Source of the DNA: Rhodoferax sp.
Lineage (GTDB): Bacteria; Pseudomonadota; Gammaproteobacteria; Burkholderiales; Burkholderiaceae_C
Direction of reading: 5' to 3'
Length of the DNA stretch: 64,000 nucleotides
NCBI GenBank assembly: GCA_030685025.1
Contig: JAUXWC010000205.1
Location: 1-64,000, forward strand
The notes beneath the pieces were generated by a model. The model had not been told where the DNA came from. It saw nothing but the letters and a program-made list of their open reading frames with translations, and did no database searches. The translations under genes were made by a program, and so were the position numbers. Positions 18,483 to 27,844 of the stretch are shown piece after piece. Each line of letters begins with the position of its first letter. The first letter of the stretch is position 1.

Positions 18483-19820
18483 CTACTTTGCCAACAGAGC
18501 ATTCACCGGCGCCAGGTCCTCGGCCTTGAGATTGCCCGCCGCCTGGCGCAGGCGCAGGCCTGTCAGCAGCACATCGTAGCGCGCCTTGGCCAGCTTGGCC
18601 TTGGTGTCGAACAACTGGCTTTGCGAGTTCAGCACATCGATGTTGATGCGCACCCCCACCTGGTAGCCCAGCTTGTTGGCATCGAGCGCGCTCTGGGTCG
18701 ATACCTCGGCGGCCTCCAGGGCCTTGACCTGGCCCTGCAGCGACAACACGTTCAGAAAGGTGCTGCTGGTGTCCTGCGTGGCCTTGCGTTGCTGGGCGTC
18801 GAGGTCACTGCCCGCCTTGTCTTGCAGCGCCAAGGTCTCCTTGATGCGGTTTTGCACCGCAAAGCCGGCAAACAGCGGCACGCTGAAGCTCAGGCCAATG
18901 GTGGCGGCGTTGCTGCGGCTGTCGGTGGCGCTCAAGCCCGAGCCGTTGGCCTGGCTGATTTTGTAGTTGCCATACAGGTCCAGCGTGGGCTGGTGGCCAG
19001 TGCGGGCCTTGTCGGTCTCCAGCTTGGCAATGTCCAGCGCCAGCTTGGCCTGCGCGATGCCGGGGTGCGAGCTCTGCGCCTGCTGCACCCACTCGCTCAC
19101 GTTGTCGGGTTGCAGGGCCGGCATGGTCACGGGCAATGCCAGCGCCTTGGGCTGGCTGTCGGGCTTGCCCACCAACTGGTCAAGGGCAATGCGCTTGACG
19201 CGCAGATCGTTCTCGGCGGCGATCTCCTGGGCGATCACCAGGTCATGGCGGGCCTGCGCCTCGCGGGTGTCGGTGATGGTGGAGGTGCCGACCTCGAAGT
19301 TGCGCTTGGCCGAGGCGAGTTGTTCGGCCACGGCGGCTTTTTGGGCTTTCACGAAGGTCAGGCTGTCTTGCGCGGTGAGCACGTCGAAGTAGGCTTGCGC
19401 CACGCGCACCACCAAGTCTTGCTCGGCGGCTGCCAACTGCGCCTGCGCCACGTCCGCGCCCTTTTGGCCCTGCTTGAGGGTGATCGAGTTGGCCGGGCGG
19501 TACAGCGGCTGGGAGCCGCTCAGTGACGCGGAGTTGGCGCCAAAGGTGTTCTCCATCCTGGGCGCGCCGTCGGTGCGGTTGACCAGGTTGGTGCGTGACG
19601 AGTCCAGCACCAGGCCCGCGCTGGGCAGAACTCCGGCGCGTGCCTGGGCCGCCTTGGCCTGGGCCGCTTCAAACTGCGATTTGGCCGACTGGTAGCTGGC
19701 ATCGAAGCTGCGCGCGGCGCCGTACAGCTCCACCAGGCTCTGCGCGCCGGCCGGCAGCGACAGGGCCAGGCCGAGGGCGGTGACAAGCGGCAAGAGGGGC
19801 GAGGGGCGAAATAACTTCAT
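18483..19820 (-). CDS. TolC family outer-membrane efflux protein
   Basis: 445 aa with signal peptide MKLFRPSPLLPLVTALGLALSLPAGAQS and the start at 19820; the open frame extends further upstream but lacks coding character. Internal duplication of coiled-coil/barrel repeats is visible: ARSFDASYQSAKSQFEAAQAKAAQARAGVLPSAGL and later AQAKLALDIAKLETDKARTGHQPTLDLYGNY. It forms the trimeric outer-membrane exit duct for tripartite pumps. The RND pump and adaptor are encoded upstream on the same strand, so it is the likely partner, though TolC proteins often serve several pumps. Confidence 0.93.
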   Translation of the reverse strand: MKLFRPSPLLPLVTALGLALSLPAGAQSLVELYGAARSFDASYQSAKSQFEAAQAKAAQARAGVLPSAGLVLDSSRTNLVNRTDGAPRMENTFGANSASLSGSQPLYRPANSITLKQGQKGADVAQAQLAAAEQDLVVRVAQAYFDVLTAQDSLTFVKAQKAAVAEQLASAKRNFEVGTSTITDTREAQARHDLVIAQEIAAENDLRVKRIALDQLVGKPDSQPKALALPVTMPALQPDNVSEWVQQAQSSHPGIAQAKLALDIAKLETDKARTGHQPTLDLYGNYKISQANGSGLSATDSRSNAATIGLSFSVPLFAGFAVQNRIKETLALQDKAGSDLDAQQRKATQDTSSTFLNVLSLQGQVKALEAAEVSTQSALDANKLGYQVGVRINIDVLNSQSQLFDTKAKLAKARYDVLLTGLRLRQAAGNLKAEDLAPVNALLAK

Positions 19821-19867
19821 GGGGGGCCTTTTTGAGGGACGCGATGCGAGGAATCTGAAAGGGTGGA

Positions 19868-20209
19868 TCAGTACAGGGGGATGCTGGGGTCCACTTCGGC
19901 GGACCAAGCGTTGATACCGCCCGCGACATTGGCAACATGGACAAAGCCCTGCCCGGACAGAAACGCCGCCACCCGCATGCTGCGCGCACCGTGGTGGCAC
20001 AAGCAGGCCAGCGGTCGGGCGGGATCAAGCTCCGACAGTCGCTGAGTGACCAGGCCCATGGGCATTTCAACCAAGTGAAAACCGTCCGCCTTGACACTCG
20101 CGTGGCGCAGCTCCGAGGGCTCGCGCACGTCCAGCACCACCGGCTCGCCCAGGTGGCGCGCGGCATTCAGCCAGGCGGGTAGATCGCGGGGTCGAACTTG
20201 GTCAATCAT
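19868..20209 (-). CDS. Rhodanese-like sulfurtransferase
   Basis: 113 aa single rhodanese domain: EPVVLDVREPSELRHASVKADGFHLVEMPMG, active-site loop CHHGARS with Cys71, then GQGFVHVANVAGGINAWSAEVDPSIPLY. Start at 20209 (MIDQVRPRDL) is preferred over an upstream ATG at 20239, which lies at the end of pcm. It lies 30 nt after pcm and 47 nt before the TolC-like gene. This pcm-rhodanese-tolC order is familiar in Burkholderiales; a physiological link is not known. Confidence 0.9.
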   Translation of the reverse strand: MIDQVRPRDLPAWLNAARHLGEPVVLDVREPSELRHASVKADGFHLVEMPMGLVTQRLSELDPARPLACLCHHGARSMRVAAFLSGQGFVHVANVAGGINAWSAEVDPSIPLY

Positions 20210-20239
20210 GGGCAAGGCGGTGGCGACTGCAGCACGCAA

Positions 20240-20893
20240 TCAGAATGTGAAGCTGGCGGGGTGCGGGAAGTTCAGCAGACGCTGCGCCACCGTGTCCCAC
20301 GGCGTGGTGGTGCGGTAGTCGGTCTGGCTGGAGCGGGTCACGACGGTGGCCTGCATCATCGGCTCGTCGCCGACAATCGCCACCAGCCGTCCACCGATCT
20401 TGAGCTGACCCAGCAGGGCATGTGGAACCTCGCCTACTGAACCACTCAGCAGGATCGCATCGAACGGACCTTCCGACGCGAGGCCCGCCGCACCGTCGGC
20501 TTGGCGCACCTCGGCGTTGTGGACGCCGGTCTTTTGCAGGTTGGCGTGCGCCAGGGCGGCCAGTTCTGGGTTGATTTCGAGCGAGATGACGCGCCGCGCG
20601 CGGTGTGCCAGCAGGGCAGCCATGTAGCCAGAACCGGCACCAACTTCGAGCACGATCTCGTGTTTGTGCAGGGCCAGGTCCTGCAGCATGCGCGCCTCCA
20701 CGCGGGGCGCCAACATGCACTGGCCGCCGGGCAGGGGGATCTCCATGTCGACGAAGGCCAGGGCCTTGTGCGCCAGGGGCACAAAGTCCTCCCGTTTGAC
20801 CACCGACAACAAATGCAGCACGTCGGCATCCGAGACGTCCCACGGGCGAATCTGCTGTTCAATCATGTTGAAGCGGGCTTGTTCCAAGTTCAT
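20240..20893 (-). CDS. pcm: Protein-L-isoaspartate O-methyltransferase family protein
   Basis: 217 aa SAM-dependent methyltransferase. Motif I is HEIVLEVGAGSGYMAALLAH (residues about 78-97), and the N-terminal MIEQQIRPWDVSDADVL and PLPGGQCMLAPRVEARML match the PCMT family. PCMT enzymes repair isoaspartyl residues in aged proteins. This short variant, without the usual FIPVHYQP-type ending, is common next to tolC and its true substrate is less certain. It starts 57 nt downstream of the RND pump stop. Confidence 0.85.
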   Translation of the reverse strand: MNLEQARFNMIEQQIRPWDVSDADVLHLLSVVKREDFVPLAHKALAFVDMEIPLPGGQCMLAPRVEARMLQDLALHKHEIVLEVGAGSGYMAALLAHRARRVISLEINPELAALAHANLQKTGVHNAEVRQADGAAGLASEGPFDAILLSGSVGEVPHALLGQLKIGGRLVAIVGDEPMMQATVVTRSSQTDYRTTTPWDTVAQRLLNFPHPASFTF

Positions 20894-20950
20894 TTAGATT
20901 ACTCCAGGGGGTATGTTAACGGATTCTGCTGAATTTTACCGGCTGCGGGG

Positions 20951-23900
20951 TTATTCAGAGCGCCAGCGCCTGCGCAGCCATTGCGCCAGATCATCCATGT
21001 AGCAATACACCACCGGCACCACCACCAGGGTGAGCAGCGAAGAGGTGATGACACCGCCGATCACCGCCTGACCCATCGGCGCGCGCTGCTCCGAACCCTC
21101 GGTCAAGGCGAAAGCCAGCGGCACCATCCCGAAAATCATGGCCAGTGTGGTCATCAGGATCGGGCGCAGGCGAACTTTGGCCGCCATCAGCAGCGCCTCC
21201 GAGCGCTCCAGGCCCGGCACCGGCTGACCGTCGACGTCGATGCCGGGCTCGCGCGAGCGGATGGCAAAGTCGACCAGCAAAATGGCATTTTTGGTCACCA
21301 GCCCCATCAGCATCACCACGCCGATGATGGAGAACATCGACAGCGTGGAGCGGAACATCAACAGCGCCAGCACCACGCCAATCAACGTCAGCGGCAGCGA
21401 GGTCATGAGCGCCAGGGGCTGCAGGAAGCTCTTGAACTGGCTGCCCAGAATCATGTAGATGAAGACAATCGCCAGCACCAGCGCCGAGATGGCGTAGCCG
21501 AAGGACTCGGTCATGTTCTTGGTGGATCCGCCGAACTTGAAGCTGTAGCCGGGCGGCATCTTGATGCTTTCCATCACGGTCTTGATGTCGTTGGAAACTT
21601 CGCCCACTGAGCGGTTGTAGACATTGCTGTTGATGGCCACCTCGCGCGTCAGGTCGCGCCGGTTGATCTGGTTGGCCCCGGTGGCGGCCTTCACGTCGGC
21701 GATCTGGTTCAGCCGCACGATGCGGGTGCTGCCGTCCTGGCTGCTGGTGACGGCAAAGGGCAGCCGTTCCAGGTCCTGCGCCTGGTCGCGCGCCTCGGGG
21801 GCAAGACGCACGTTGACGTCGTAGGTCTGGTCGTCGCTGGCACGCCAGTTGCCCACGGTCTGGCCCGCCACCAGCGTGCGCAGGGTATTGCCGACCTGAC
21901 CCACCGACAGGCCCAGGTCGGACGCTACGTCGCGGCGCACCGAAATGTTGACCGTTGGTTTGTTTGGTTTGACGCTGGAATCGAGATCGACCAGGCCTGG
22001 TATGGCGCGAACCTTGTCCAGCGCGCCTTGCGCAATGCGTTCCAGTTCGCCCTGATCAGGCCCTTGTATGGAGAACTCAATTTGCTTTTGTCCGCCCACC
22101 GGGTCGAGCAGGCCCACATGGGTGACCGTGATGCCGGGTACCTTGCGCAGGCGTTCACGCATGGCGGCGGACAGCTCATCCACATTGAGTTGGCGTGCCT
22201 TGCGGTCCACCAACCGAATATAGATGCTGGCGTAAATCTTTCCTTGCGCATTGCCGGTATTGATGGTGGCCAGGGTGTAGCGCACTTCGGGGAACTGGCG
22301 CAAGACCGCTTCGACCTGGCGCGCCTTGGCCTCGGTGGCCTCCAGGGAGGAACCCACCGGTGTGTAGAAGTTCAGCGAGGTCTCGGAGTAGTCGGCCTTG
22401 GGCACAAACTCGGTACCCAGCAGCGGCACCATGACGATGCTGGTGATAAAGATCACCGCCGCGAGCCCCAATGTGGCCAGCTTGTGCCGAAGCGCCCAAC
22501 GCAGAATGCTCTGGTAGCTGTCCGACATGGCGTCGGTGAGGTGGTCGAACAGGCCGGTGACCCGGCCAACGGTCTTGTCGTACAGGCTCAGCGCACGGGG
22601 CGTGCCGTCAGCATTCAAGCCGTGGCGCGCGTGGTCCTCGATGCTGGGGTCGTGCCAGATCGACGACAACATCGGGTCGAGCGTGAAGCTGACGAACATC
22701 GAGATCAAAACGGCGGCGACGATGGTGACGCCAAACTCGTGGAAGAACTTGCCAATGATGCCGCCCATGAAACCGATCGGCAGAAACACCGCCACGATCG
22801 ACAATGTAGTGGCCAGCACGGCCATGCCGATTTCCTCGGTACCGTCCATGGCCGCCTGGTAGGGCGCCTTGCCCATTTGAACGTGGCGAACGATGTTCTC
22901 GCGCACCACGATGGCGTCGTCAATCAGCAAGCCCACGCACAGGCTCAGCGCCATCAGGGTGATCATGTTGATGGTGAAGCCAAACAGGTTCATGAACAGG
23001 AAGGTTCCGATCAGCGCGATCGGCAGGGTCAGACCGGTGATGACCGTGGAGCGCCAGGAGTTCAGGAACAGGAAAACGATCAGGATGGTGAGCAACGCGC
23101 CTTCGATCAGGGTGCGACGCACGTTCTCGACCGCCACGCGAATCTGGCGCGAGCCGTCCGTCACGGGTTCAAGCCGGATACCGGCGGGTACCTGGTCTTT
23201 CATTTCCTGCACGGTCTTCATCAGGCCGTCGATCACCGCAATGGTGTTCTCGTCCTGCGCCTTTTGCACGCTCAGCAGAAGGGTGCGTTCGCCGTTGTAT
23301 AGCGCCAGGCTTTCGTTTTCCTGCGCGCCATCGACCACGCGAGCCACTTGGTCGACCCGCACCGGCGCGCCATTCTTGCGCGTGATGATGATGCGCCCGA
23401 AGTCCTCGGGGCGCTGCATGCGGGCGTCAATCTGCACCACCAGTTCGCGGTCAACCGAGCGGATGGCGCCCACCGGCACGTCCTGATTCTCGTTGCGTAC
23501 CGCGCCCACCACCTGCTCGGGGGTGATGCCGTAGCTCTCCAGCGCTTGCGGATTGAGGTAGATGTTGATCTCGCGCTTGGTGCCCCCCACCACTGTGACG
23601 GCGCCCACGCCGCGCACGTTCTCCAGGCGTTTCTTGAGTACCTGATCGGCCCAATTTGTCAGTTCCACCGCTGAGGGTGCCTTGGCGTTTGCTTTGGCGT
23701 TCGGCGTTGCCGGCATTACCGCCAACGACCACACCGAGCGGCTCGACGGGTCGAAGCGCAGAATGCGCGGCTCCTTGACCTCGGTGCGCAGGGTGGGACG
23801 CAGCAGCGAGACTTTCTCGCGCACATCGTCGGCGGCCTTGCGGCCATTGATGTGAAGCTGGAACTCAATGATGACGACCGACTGGCCCTGGAAGCTGCGC

Positions 23901-24145
23901 GAGGTCAGGGCGTTGATGCCGGCGATCGAGTTGACGCCTTCTTCAATCTTCTTGGTGACTTCGCTTTCCACCACCTCGGGGGAGGCGCCGGGGTAGTCGG
24001 TGCTGATCACCACCACCGGCAAATCGACATTTGGAAACTGGTCGATCTGCAGACGCTGGTACGAGAACAAGCCCAGCACCACGATGGCCAGCATGACCAT
24101 GGTGGCGAAGACCGGGTTCTGCAGACTGACGCGCGTGAACCACAT
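20951..24145 (-). CDS. RND family efflux pump, inner-membrane subunit
   Basis: 1064 aa, HAE1/AcrB-type. The N-terminus [60 protein letters not shown] is diagnostic. TM4 carries the proton-relay Asp pair in [24 protein letters not shown], and there are 12 predicted membrane segments with two large periplasmic loops. It works as a trimer with the adaptor encoded 6 nt upstream and an outer-membrane TolC. The substrate is unknown. The upstream TetR gene suggests drug- or solvent-inducible control. Confidence 0.95.
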   Translation of the reverse strand: MWFTRVSLQNPVFATMVMLAIVVLGLFSYQRLQIDQFPNVDLPVVVISTDYPGASPEVVESEVTKKIEEGVNSIAGINALTSRSFQGQSVVIIEFQLHINGRKAADDVREKVSLLRPTLRTEVKEPRILRFDPSSRSVWSLAVMPATPNAKANAKAPSAVELTNWADQVLKKRLENVRGVGAVTVVGGTKREINIYLNPQALESYGITPEQVVGAVRNENQDVPVGAIRSVDRELVVQIDARMQRPEDFGRIIITRKNGAPVRVDQVARVVDGAQENESLALYNGERTLLLSVQKAQDENTIAVIDGLMKTVQEMKDQVPAGIRLEPVTDGSRQIRVAVENVRRTLIEGALLTILIVFLFLNSWRSTVITGLTLPIALIGTFLFMNLFGFTINMITLMALSLCVGLLIDDAIVVRENIVRHVQMGKAPYQAAMDGTEEIGMAVLATTLSIVAVFLPIGFMGGIIGKFFHEFGVTIVAAVLISMFVSFTLDPMLSSIWHDPSIEDHARHGLNADGTPRALSLYDKTVGRVTGLFDHLTDAMSDSYQSILRWALRHKLATLGLAAVIFITSIVMVPLLGTEFVPKADYSETSLNFYTPVGSSLEATEAKARQVEAVLRQFPEVRYTLATINTGNAQGKIYASIYIRLVDRKARQLNVDELSAAMRERLRKVPGITVTHVGLLDPVGGQKQIEFSIQGPDQGELERIAQGALDKVRAIPGLVDLDSSVKPNKPTVNISVRRDVASDLGLSVGQVGNTLRTLVAGQTVGNWRASDDQTYDVNVRLAPEARDQAQDLERLPFAVTSSQDGSTRIVRLNQIADVKAATGANQINRRDLTREVAINSNVYNRSVGEVSNDIKTVMESIKMPPGYSFKFGGSTKNMTESFGYAISALVLAIVFIYMILGSQFKSFLQPLALMTSLPLTLIGVVLALLMFRSTLSMFSIIGVVMLMGLVTKNAILLVDFAIRSREPGIDVDGQPVPGLERSEALLMAAKVRLRPILMTTLAMIFGMVPLAFALTEGSEQRAPMGQAVIGGVITSSLLTLVVVPVVYCYMDDLAQWLRRRWRSE

Positions 24146-24151
24146 GGGGGC

Positions 24152-25282
24152 CTACTTGGCTGCGGCGCTGAGTTTCACGGCGGTGCCTTCGCGTAGCGCC
24201 CCCACGGAGCCGGACAGCAGCGTGGTGTTCTCGGACAGGCCCTTGACCGCCACCATCGCCGCCCCTTCGAATTCGCCGCGATCGCCCAGTTCCACCTGCT
24301 GGTGCTTGACGACGTTGTTGTCAATCAGTTGCACATAGGGTTGCGGCTTGTCGGTGCGAACCGCGTTCAGGGGGATGGTCAGCAGTTGCATGCGACCGGT
24401 CTCCAGCGACCCTTGAGCGAACAGTCCGGCGCGCAGCCCGCTGGGCTCGTCAATGGCCAGGTACGCCAGCACGGCGCGGCTGCCCGCAACGGCACTGGGG
24501 TTGATGCGCACCACGCGGGCGGTGACGCCCTGGCTGGCGCCCTCGATGCGCAGCCTGGCGCTTTGCCCAAGGCGCACTGCCATGGATTCAGCGGCGCTGA
24601 CGCTGGCCTCCAGCTCCAGGCGACTCAGATCGACGATCTCTAGCACGCGAGCGTCGACGCCAACACGCTCGCCGTTCTGGGCCAACCGCTGCGACACAGT
24701 GCCCGAAATCGGCGCGCGCAGCACCGTGTCATCGAGTGCCTTGGCCGCCACGTCGACGGCTGCCTGGGCGGCCTGGTAAGTGGCCTGGGCCGAGGCCAGA
24801 CTGGCGCTGGAAGTGTCCAATGCGGTCTTGGAGATAAACCCCTGTTCCACCAGCGAGCGGTTGTTGTCGAAACTGCGCTGGGCAATGGTCACCTGCGCCT
24901 TGGCCGAAGCCGCTTGCTGTTGGGCTTGGCGCAGACGAGCCTGGTACTCGGTCGGCTCGACCCGCGCCACGATCTGCCCGGCCTGGACGAGTTCACCCTC
25001 GCGTAGGGTGAACGCCTGCAGTTCGCCCGCCACGCGCGCCTTGACCAATGCGGTGTTGACCGCCTTGAGGGGCCCCGACACGGCCAGGCCCACGCTAAGT
25101 TCGCGTGTTTTCGCCTGCAGCACATCACCCGGCAACAGGTCAAGCACGGTTTGCGCACGCTGCGCGACCTGCTCAGCCAGTGCGGCCTGTTGGGCCTTGC
25201 GCGTGGCCAGCGCGCGCGCCACGCCGATGGCAAGCAGCACCACGATCAGGGCGGCGGCGCCCCACTTCAACCAGCGTTTCAT
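24152..25282 (-). CDS. RND efflux periplasmic adaptor (MFP) subunit
   Basis: 376 aa with N-terminal membrane anchor (WGAAALIVVLLAIGVARALA), biotinyl-lipoyl halves (AVNTALVKARVAGELQAFTLREGELVQAGQIVARVEP and DTVLRAPISGTVSQRLAQNGERV), a helical hairpin between them, and beta-barrel and membrane-proximal domains. It has no lipobox Cys, so it is anchored by the TM helix. It is separated by only 6 nt from the pump gene and lies downstream of tetR. Confidence 0.94.
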   Translation of the reverse strand: MKRWLKWGAAALIVVLLAIGVARALATRKAQQAALAEQVAQRAQTVLDLLPGDVLQAKTRELSVGLAVSGPLKAVNTALVKARVAGELQAFTLREGELVQAGQIVARVEPTEYQARLRQAQQQAASAKAQVTIAQRSFDNNRSLVEQGFISKTALDTSSASLASAQATYQAAQAAVDVAAKALDDTVLRAPISGTVSQRLAQNGERVGVDARVLEIVDLSRLELEASVSAAESMAVRLGQSARLRIEGASQGVTARVVRINPSAVAGSRAVLAYLAIDEPSGLRAGLFAQGSLETGRMQLLTIPLNAVRTDKPQPYVQLIDNNVVKHQQVELGDRGEFEGAAMVAVKGLSENTTLLSGSVGALREGTAVKLSAAAK

Positions 25283-25306
25283 AGTGAGAACGGTCCTTTA
25301 CTGACG

Positions 25307-25370
25307 CTTTGTGGGACAGGCCAAGGTCACGCGAAGCGAACTTTGCTCTGTCCCAACTGATTAGGGGTGT
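25307..25370 (+). repeat. Dispersed hairpin repeat, copy A
   Basis: Begins CTTTGTGGGACAGG and ends GCTCTGTCCCAACTGATTAG-type sequence; GGGACAG (25313-25319) pairs with CTGTCCC (25348-25354). It lies between the adaptor gene and tetR and supplies the last codons of tetR on the other strand. Four related copies occur at 27051, 29981, 44831 and 59595. Confidence 0.75.
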
Positions 25371-26046
25371 CGTCCGGGCGCGCGCGCAGACCGTTGAGGA
25401 TGGTCTGAACCTGCACGGCGATGTACCGCTCGGGCACCAGCGCGTCGTCTTGCATGTCGGTCAGACAGCCGCCTTTGGAGTTCATGATGACCTGCAAAAA
25501 GATCATCGGCGCCAGCACGACGTAGATGCCGTAGGTCATGTCGATCGGCGCGAACTCGCCCCGGTCCACGCCACGCTGCAACATGCGACGAATCAACTCA
25601 TGCGCCGGTGCGATCACTTCCTGCTGATAGAAATGCGCCAGCTCCGGGAAGTTGCCGGCCTCGGTGAGCATCATCTTGGTGATGCCGGAGACCTTGGTCA
25701 CTCCCACTCGTTGCCACCACATGGTCATGAACAGGCGCAGCATGTCGGGTGTGCTGCCCTCGAAGGCATCGAACTCGGCGTTCCATTCGGTGAAACGGCC
25801 CGAGATGTTCTGGCGCACCACCGCCTTGAACAACTCCTCCTTGCTGGCAAAGTACAGAAACAGTGTGCCCTTGGAGACGCCAGCGCGTTTGGCCACTTCT
25901 TCGGCGCGGGTGGCGGCATAGCCCTTCTCCACGAACAGATCCAGCGCGGCGCCCAGCAGCTCGCCGGGCCGGGCTTCCTTGCGCCGTTCGCGCTTGGTGT
26001 GCGCGGCGCAGACGCTGTCGCAGATTAGTTTCGAGAGGGGGGGCAT
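25327..26046 (-). CDS. TetR/AcrR family transcriptional regulator
   Basis: 239 aa. HTH near residues 34-75: LLGAALDLFVEKGYAATRAEEVAKRAGVSKGTLFLYFASKEELFKAVV. The start at 26046 is chosen because a TTGACG/TACACT promoter overlaps the alternative ATG at 26088, which therefore could not be in the mRNA. The C-terminal ligand domain is typical for regulators of RND pumps. The final ~15 residues (DDTPNQLGQSKVRFA) are encoded by a dispersed repeat, so the original C-terminus was probably replaced. It lies directly upstream of the adaptor gene. Confidence 0.88.
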   Translation of the reverse strand: MPPLSKLICDSVCAAHTKRERRKEARPGELLGAALDLFVEKGYAATRAEEVAKRAGVSKGTLFLYFASKEELFKAVVRQNISGRFTEWNAEFDAFEGSTPDMLRLFMTMWWQRVGVTKVSGITKMMLTEAGNFPELAHFYQQEVIAPAHELIRRMLQRGVDRGEFAPIDMTYGIYVVLAPMIFLQVIMNSKGGCLTDMQDDALVPERYIAVQVQTILNGLRARPDDTPNQLGQSKVRFA

Positions 26047-26070
26047 GCGGTTAATGACTGGATGGTTATT

Positions 26071-26099
26071 AGTGTACCCACCAGGCATTCAACCGTCAA
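26071..26099 (-). promoter_or_regulatory. Sigma70-type promoter of the tetR-efflux operon
   Basis: On the minus strand, TTGACG (26094-26099) and TACACT (26071-26076) are separated by 17 nt. Transcription would start near 26064, giving an 18-nt leader to the ATG at 26046. A repressor site is likely here but I see no clean palindrome. Confidence 0.6.
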
Positions 26100-26147
26100 C
26101 CCGTCAATCCGCCGGCGGCGGCACCGAGGGCAGTTATGGGCCAGCGT

Positions 26148-26744
26148 TCAGCGCGCCACTTTGGTGCGGCCCAGCAGCGCGTCTCGTAGCGGGGCGTCCA
26201 CCGCCGTATCGCCCATCCAAATCGACATCGCGCCGCGGAAAAACTCCGTTTCCTTGAACGGCACGCCTTGCACCTTGCCCCCGATATAGATGACCAACCC
26301 GGTAATGGGCACCAAGTCCATGGTCATCACATCGCCCTTGCGAATAACTTTGTTGGTCCGGAAGATGTTTTCCAGGTTGCCCAAGCCGGGAACCAGTTTG
26401 GCGATATCGCCCTTGGTGGCCGAGTCGTTGACACCACGCGTGAACACCCGCACAAACGGGTCCGTGTCGAGATCACGCAGGGGCGTCACGACCAATCGCT
26501 TGGGGCCGGGCGCCTTGAACAGCTCTTCCAAGGTCGAAAACGGGGCACGGGCGTAAACGCTGACGACGTAGTGAGGGGACTTGGCGCCGCCGACCAAGCC
26601 CGCGCCGTTGAGCAGCAGGGTATTGTTGTAGATGGCAATGCTGTCCTCGACCTTGACACCGCCAAAGTCCAGGGTGGCAGCCATTGCGCCCGCGGCGAAC
26701 ATATTGGACAGGGCGGCGAGCACGAGGGTCTTGAGCAACGACAT
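26148..26744 (-). CDS. Exported chalcone isomerase-like family protein
   Basis: 198 aa with signal peptide MSLLKTLVLAALSNMFAAGAMAA. The mature part (TLDFGGVKVEDSIAIYNNTLLLNGAGLVGGAKSPHYVVSVYARAPFSTLEELFKAPGPKRLVV, and later WMGDTAVDAPLRDALLG) matches the bacterial chalcone-isomerase-like domain. Most bacterial members lack flavonoid substrates and probably bind fatty-acid-like ligands in the periplasm. It is a single gene downstream of the tetR promoter region. Confidence 0.85.
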   Translation of the reverse strand: MSLLKTLVLAALSNMFAAGAMAATLDFGGVKVEDSIAIYNNTLLLNGAGLVGGAKSPHYVVSVYARAPFSTLEELFKAPGPKRLVVTPLRDLDTDPFVRVFTRGVNDSATKGDIAKLVPGLGNLENIFRTNKVIRKGDVMTMDLVPITGLVIYIGGKVQGVPFKETEFFRGAMSIWMGDTAVDAPLRDALLGRTKVAR

Positions 26745-27050
26745 GTTGTATTTCTTTCAGGTCAGCGAATTTGCCCCGACAGGCCCAACTAGGCGTGACA
26801 CCTGCATTGGTGGCCTTGTTCCCAAAGAGCAACAGGCAGCACGCCCGAGCGGGAGACCAATGATACTGGTGCAACATGGCAGGAAAGCGCCCAAATAGGG
26901 CACAAAACCCTCAGGGATTACCATGACGCGAGCATGCTGAGCAACTTGCCCGCGTAAGATACGCAGCCTGCCTGGGATACAGGGATTGGTTCAGTTCTTG
27001 GTTCAATCGGGCCGTGCGCACTGCCCTCAGCCGAGCAGCCAATATTCGAC

Positions 27051-27089
27051 AATCAATTGAGGACAGGGCCAAAGATCTGTCCCGCAAAG
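27051..27089 (-). repeat. Dispersed hairpin repeat, copy B (reverse orientation)
   Basis: Read on the minus strand: CTTTGCGGGACAGA, a short loop, then CCTGTCCTCAATTGA. It shares arms with the copies at 25307, 29981, 44831 and 59595, and here lies in an intergenic region rather than at a gene end. Confidence 0.7.
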
Positions 27090-27122
27090 CATCAGCCGAG
27101 ATTGTCCAATAGCCCGAAAACC

Positions 27123-27197
27123 TGTCATTGCGGGCTTGACCCGCAATCCATGTGTGAAGCAGTCCCTGCATGGATCCCGGCTTTCGCCGGGATGACA
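27123..27197. repeat. 75-bp nested inverted repeat (MITE/dRS-like)
   Basis: Ends are TGTCAT / ATGACA. Inside, ATCCATG (5' half) mirrors CATGGAT (3' half), and two local hairpins occur: TGCGGG-CTTGA-CCCGCA and ATCCCGG-CTTTCG-CCGGGAT. Translated, it gives the GLDPQ...AWIPAFAGMT-type peptide often seen for widespread proteobacterial intergenic repeats. It sits 33 nt upstream of msrA. Confidence 0.7.
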
Positions 27198-27230
27198 GCC
27201 CCAATGGACAATCCCGGATCAGGAGAACAT

Positions 27231-27773
27231 ATGTCACAAGCTCTGCAAACCATCACGCTCGGTGGAGGATGTTTCTGGTGCACAGAAGCTGTTTTTGTCA
27301 ACGTTCGGGGCGTTACGGATGTGCAGAGCGGCTACTGCAACGGACAGGTTCCGCAGCCCAGCTATGAGCAGGTATGTCGGGGTGACACCGGGCATTGTGA
27401 AGTGGTCAAGCTGACCTTCGATCCGACTCAGATCAGCGCGCGCGACATTCTGGAGGTGTTCTTTGTGATCCACGACCCGACCGCCCTGAACCGCCAAGGC
27501 GCCGACAGCGGCACGCAGTACCGTAGCGGGATTTACTGGACCCATCCGGAGCACGAGGCGCTGGCGCGCGAAGTGATTGCCGAGATGGCGCAGAGCGGGG
27601 TCTATCACCAGCCGGTCGTCACGGAGGTGCTGCCGCTGGCCAATTACTGGGCGGCCGAGGATTACCACCAGGACTACTTTGCAAAGAACCCTCATCAGGG
27701 CTACTGTATGGCCGTGGCGGCGCCCAAAGTGGCAAAGTTTCGCAAGACCTTCGCGCGACTGGTGAAGGCGTGA
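27231..27773 (+). CDS. msrA: Peptide-methionine (S)-S-oxide reductase
   Basis: 180 aa starting MSQALQTITLGGGCFWCTEAVF; the GCFWC motif places the catalytic Cys at residue 14. Downstream are QPSYEQVCRGDTGHCEVVKLTFDP and SGTQYRSGIYW, both classical MsrA motifs, and a GYC near the C-terminus may be a resolving Cys. The start at 27231 has an AGGAG ribosome site 5 nt away; the upstream open frame runs through a repeat element. It repairs oxidised methionine in the cytoplasm. Confidence 0.96.
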   Translation: MSQALQTITLGGGCFWCTEAVFVNVRGVTDVQSGYCNGQVPQPSYEQVCRGDTGHCEVVKLTFDPTQISARDILEVFFVIHDPTALNRQGADSGTQYRSGIYWTHPEHEALAREVIAEMAQSGVYHQPVVTEVLPLANYWAAEDYHQDYFAKNPHQGYCMAVAAPKVAKFRKTFARLVKA

Positions 27774-27844
27774 AGTCGTACAGGCGTGGCCCGTGCGGGG
27801 CCATGGGCCGTCGCGCCGCGAGCGTTTGCGGGTAGATTCGACGC

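Larger units (their letters stand above)
26745..27230. other. Gene-poor stretch carrying two repeats
   Basis: No convincing gene. It contains repeat copy B (27051-27089) and the 75-bp nested inverted repeat (27123-27197), both entered separately. The rest shows no protein-like frame or clear promoter, apart from the msrA ribosome binding site AGGAG at 27221-27225. Confidence 0.6.

Noticed and set aside
26047..26088. Longer TetR start at 26088
   Set aside because: That codon lies between the -35 and -10 elements of a good promoter, so it would not be in the transcript.
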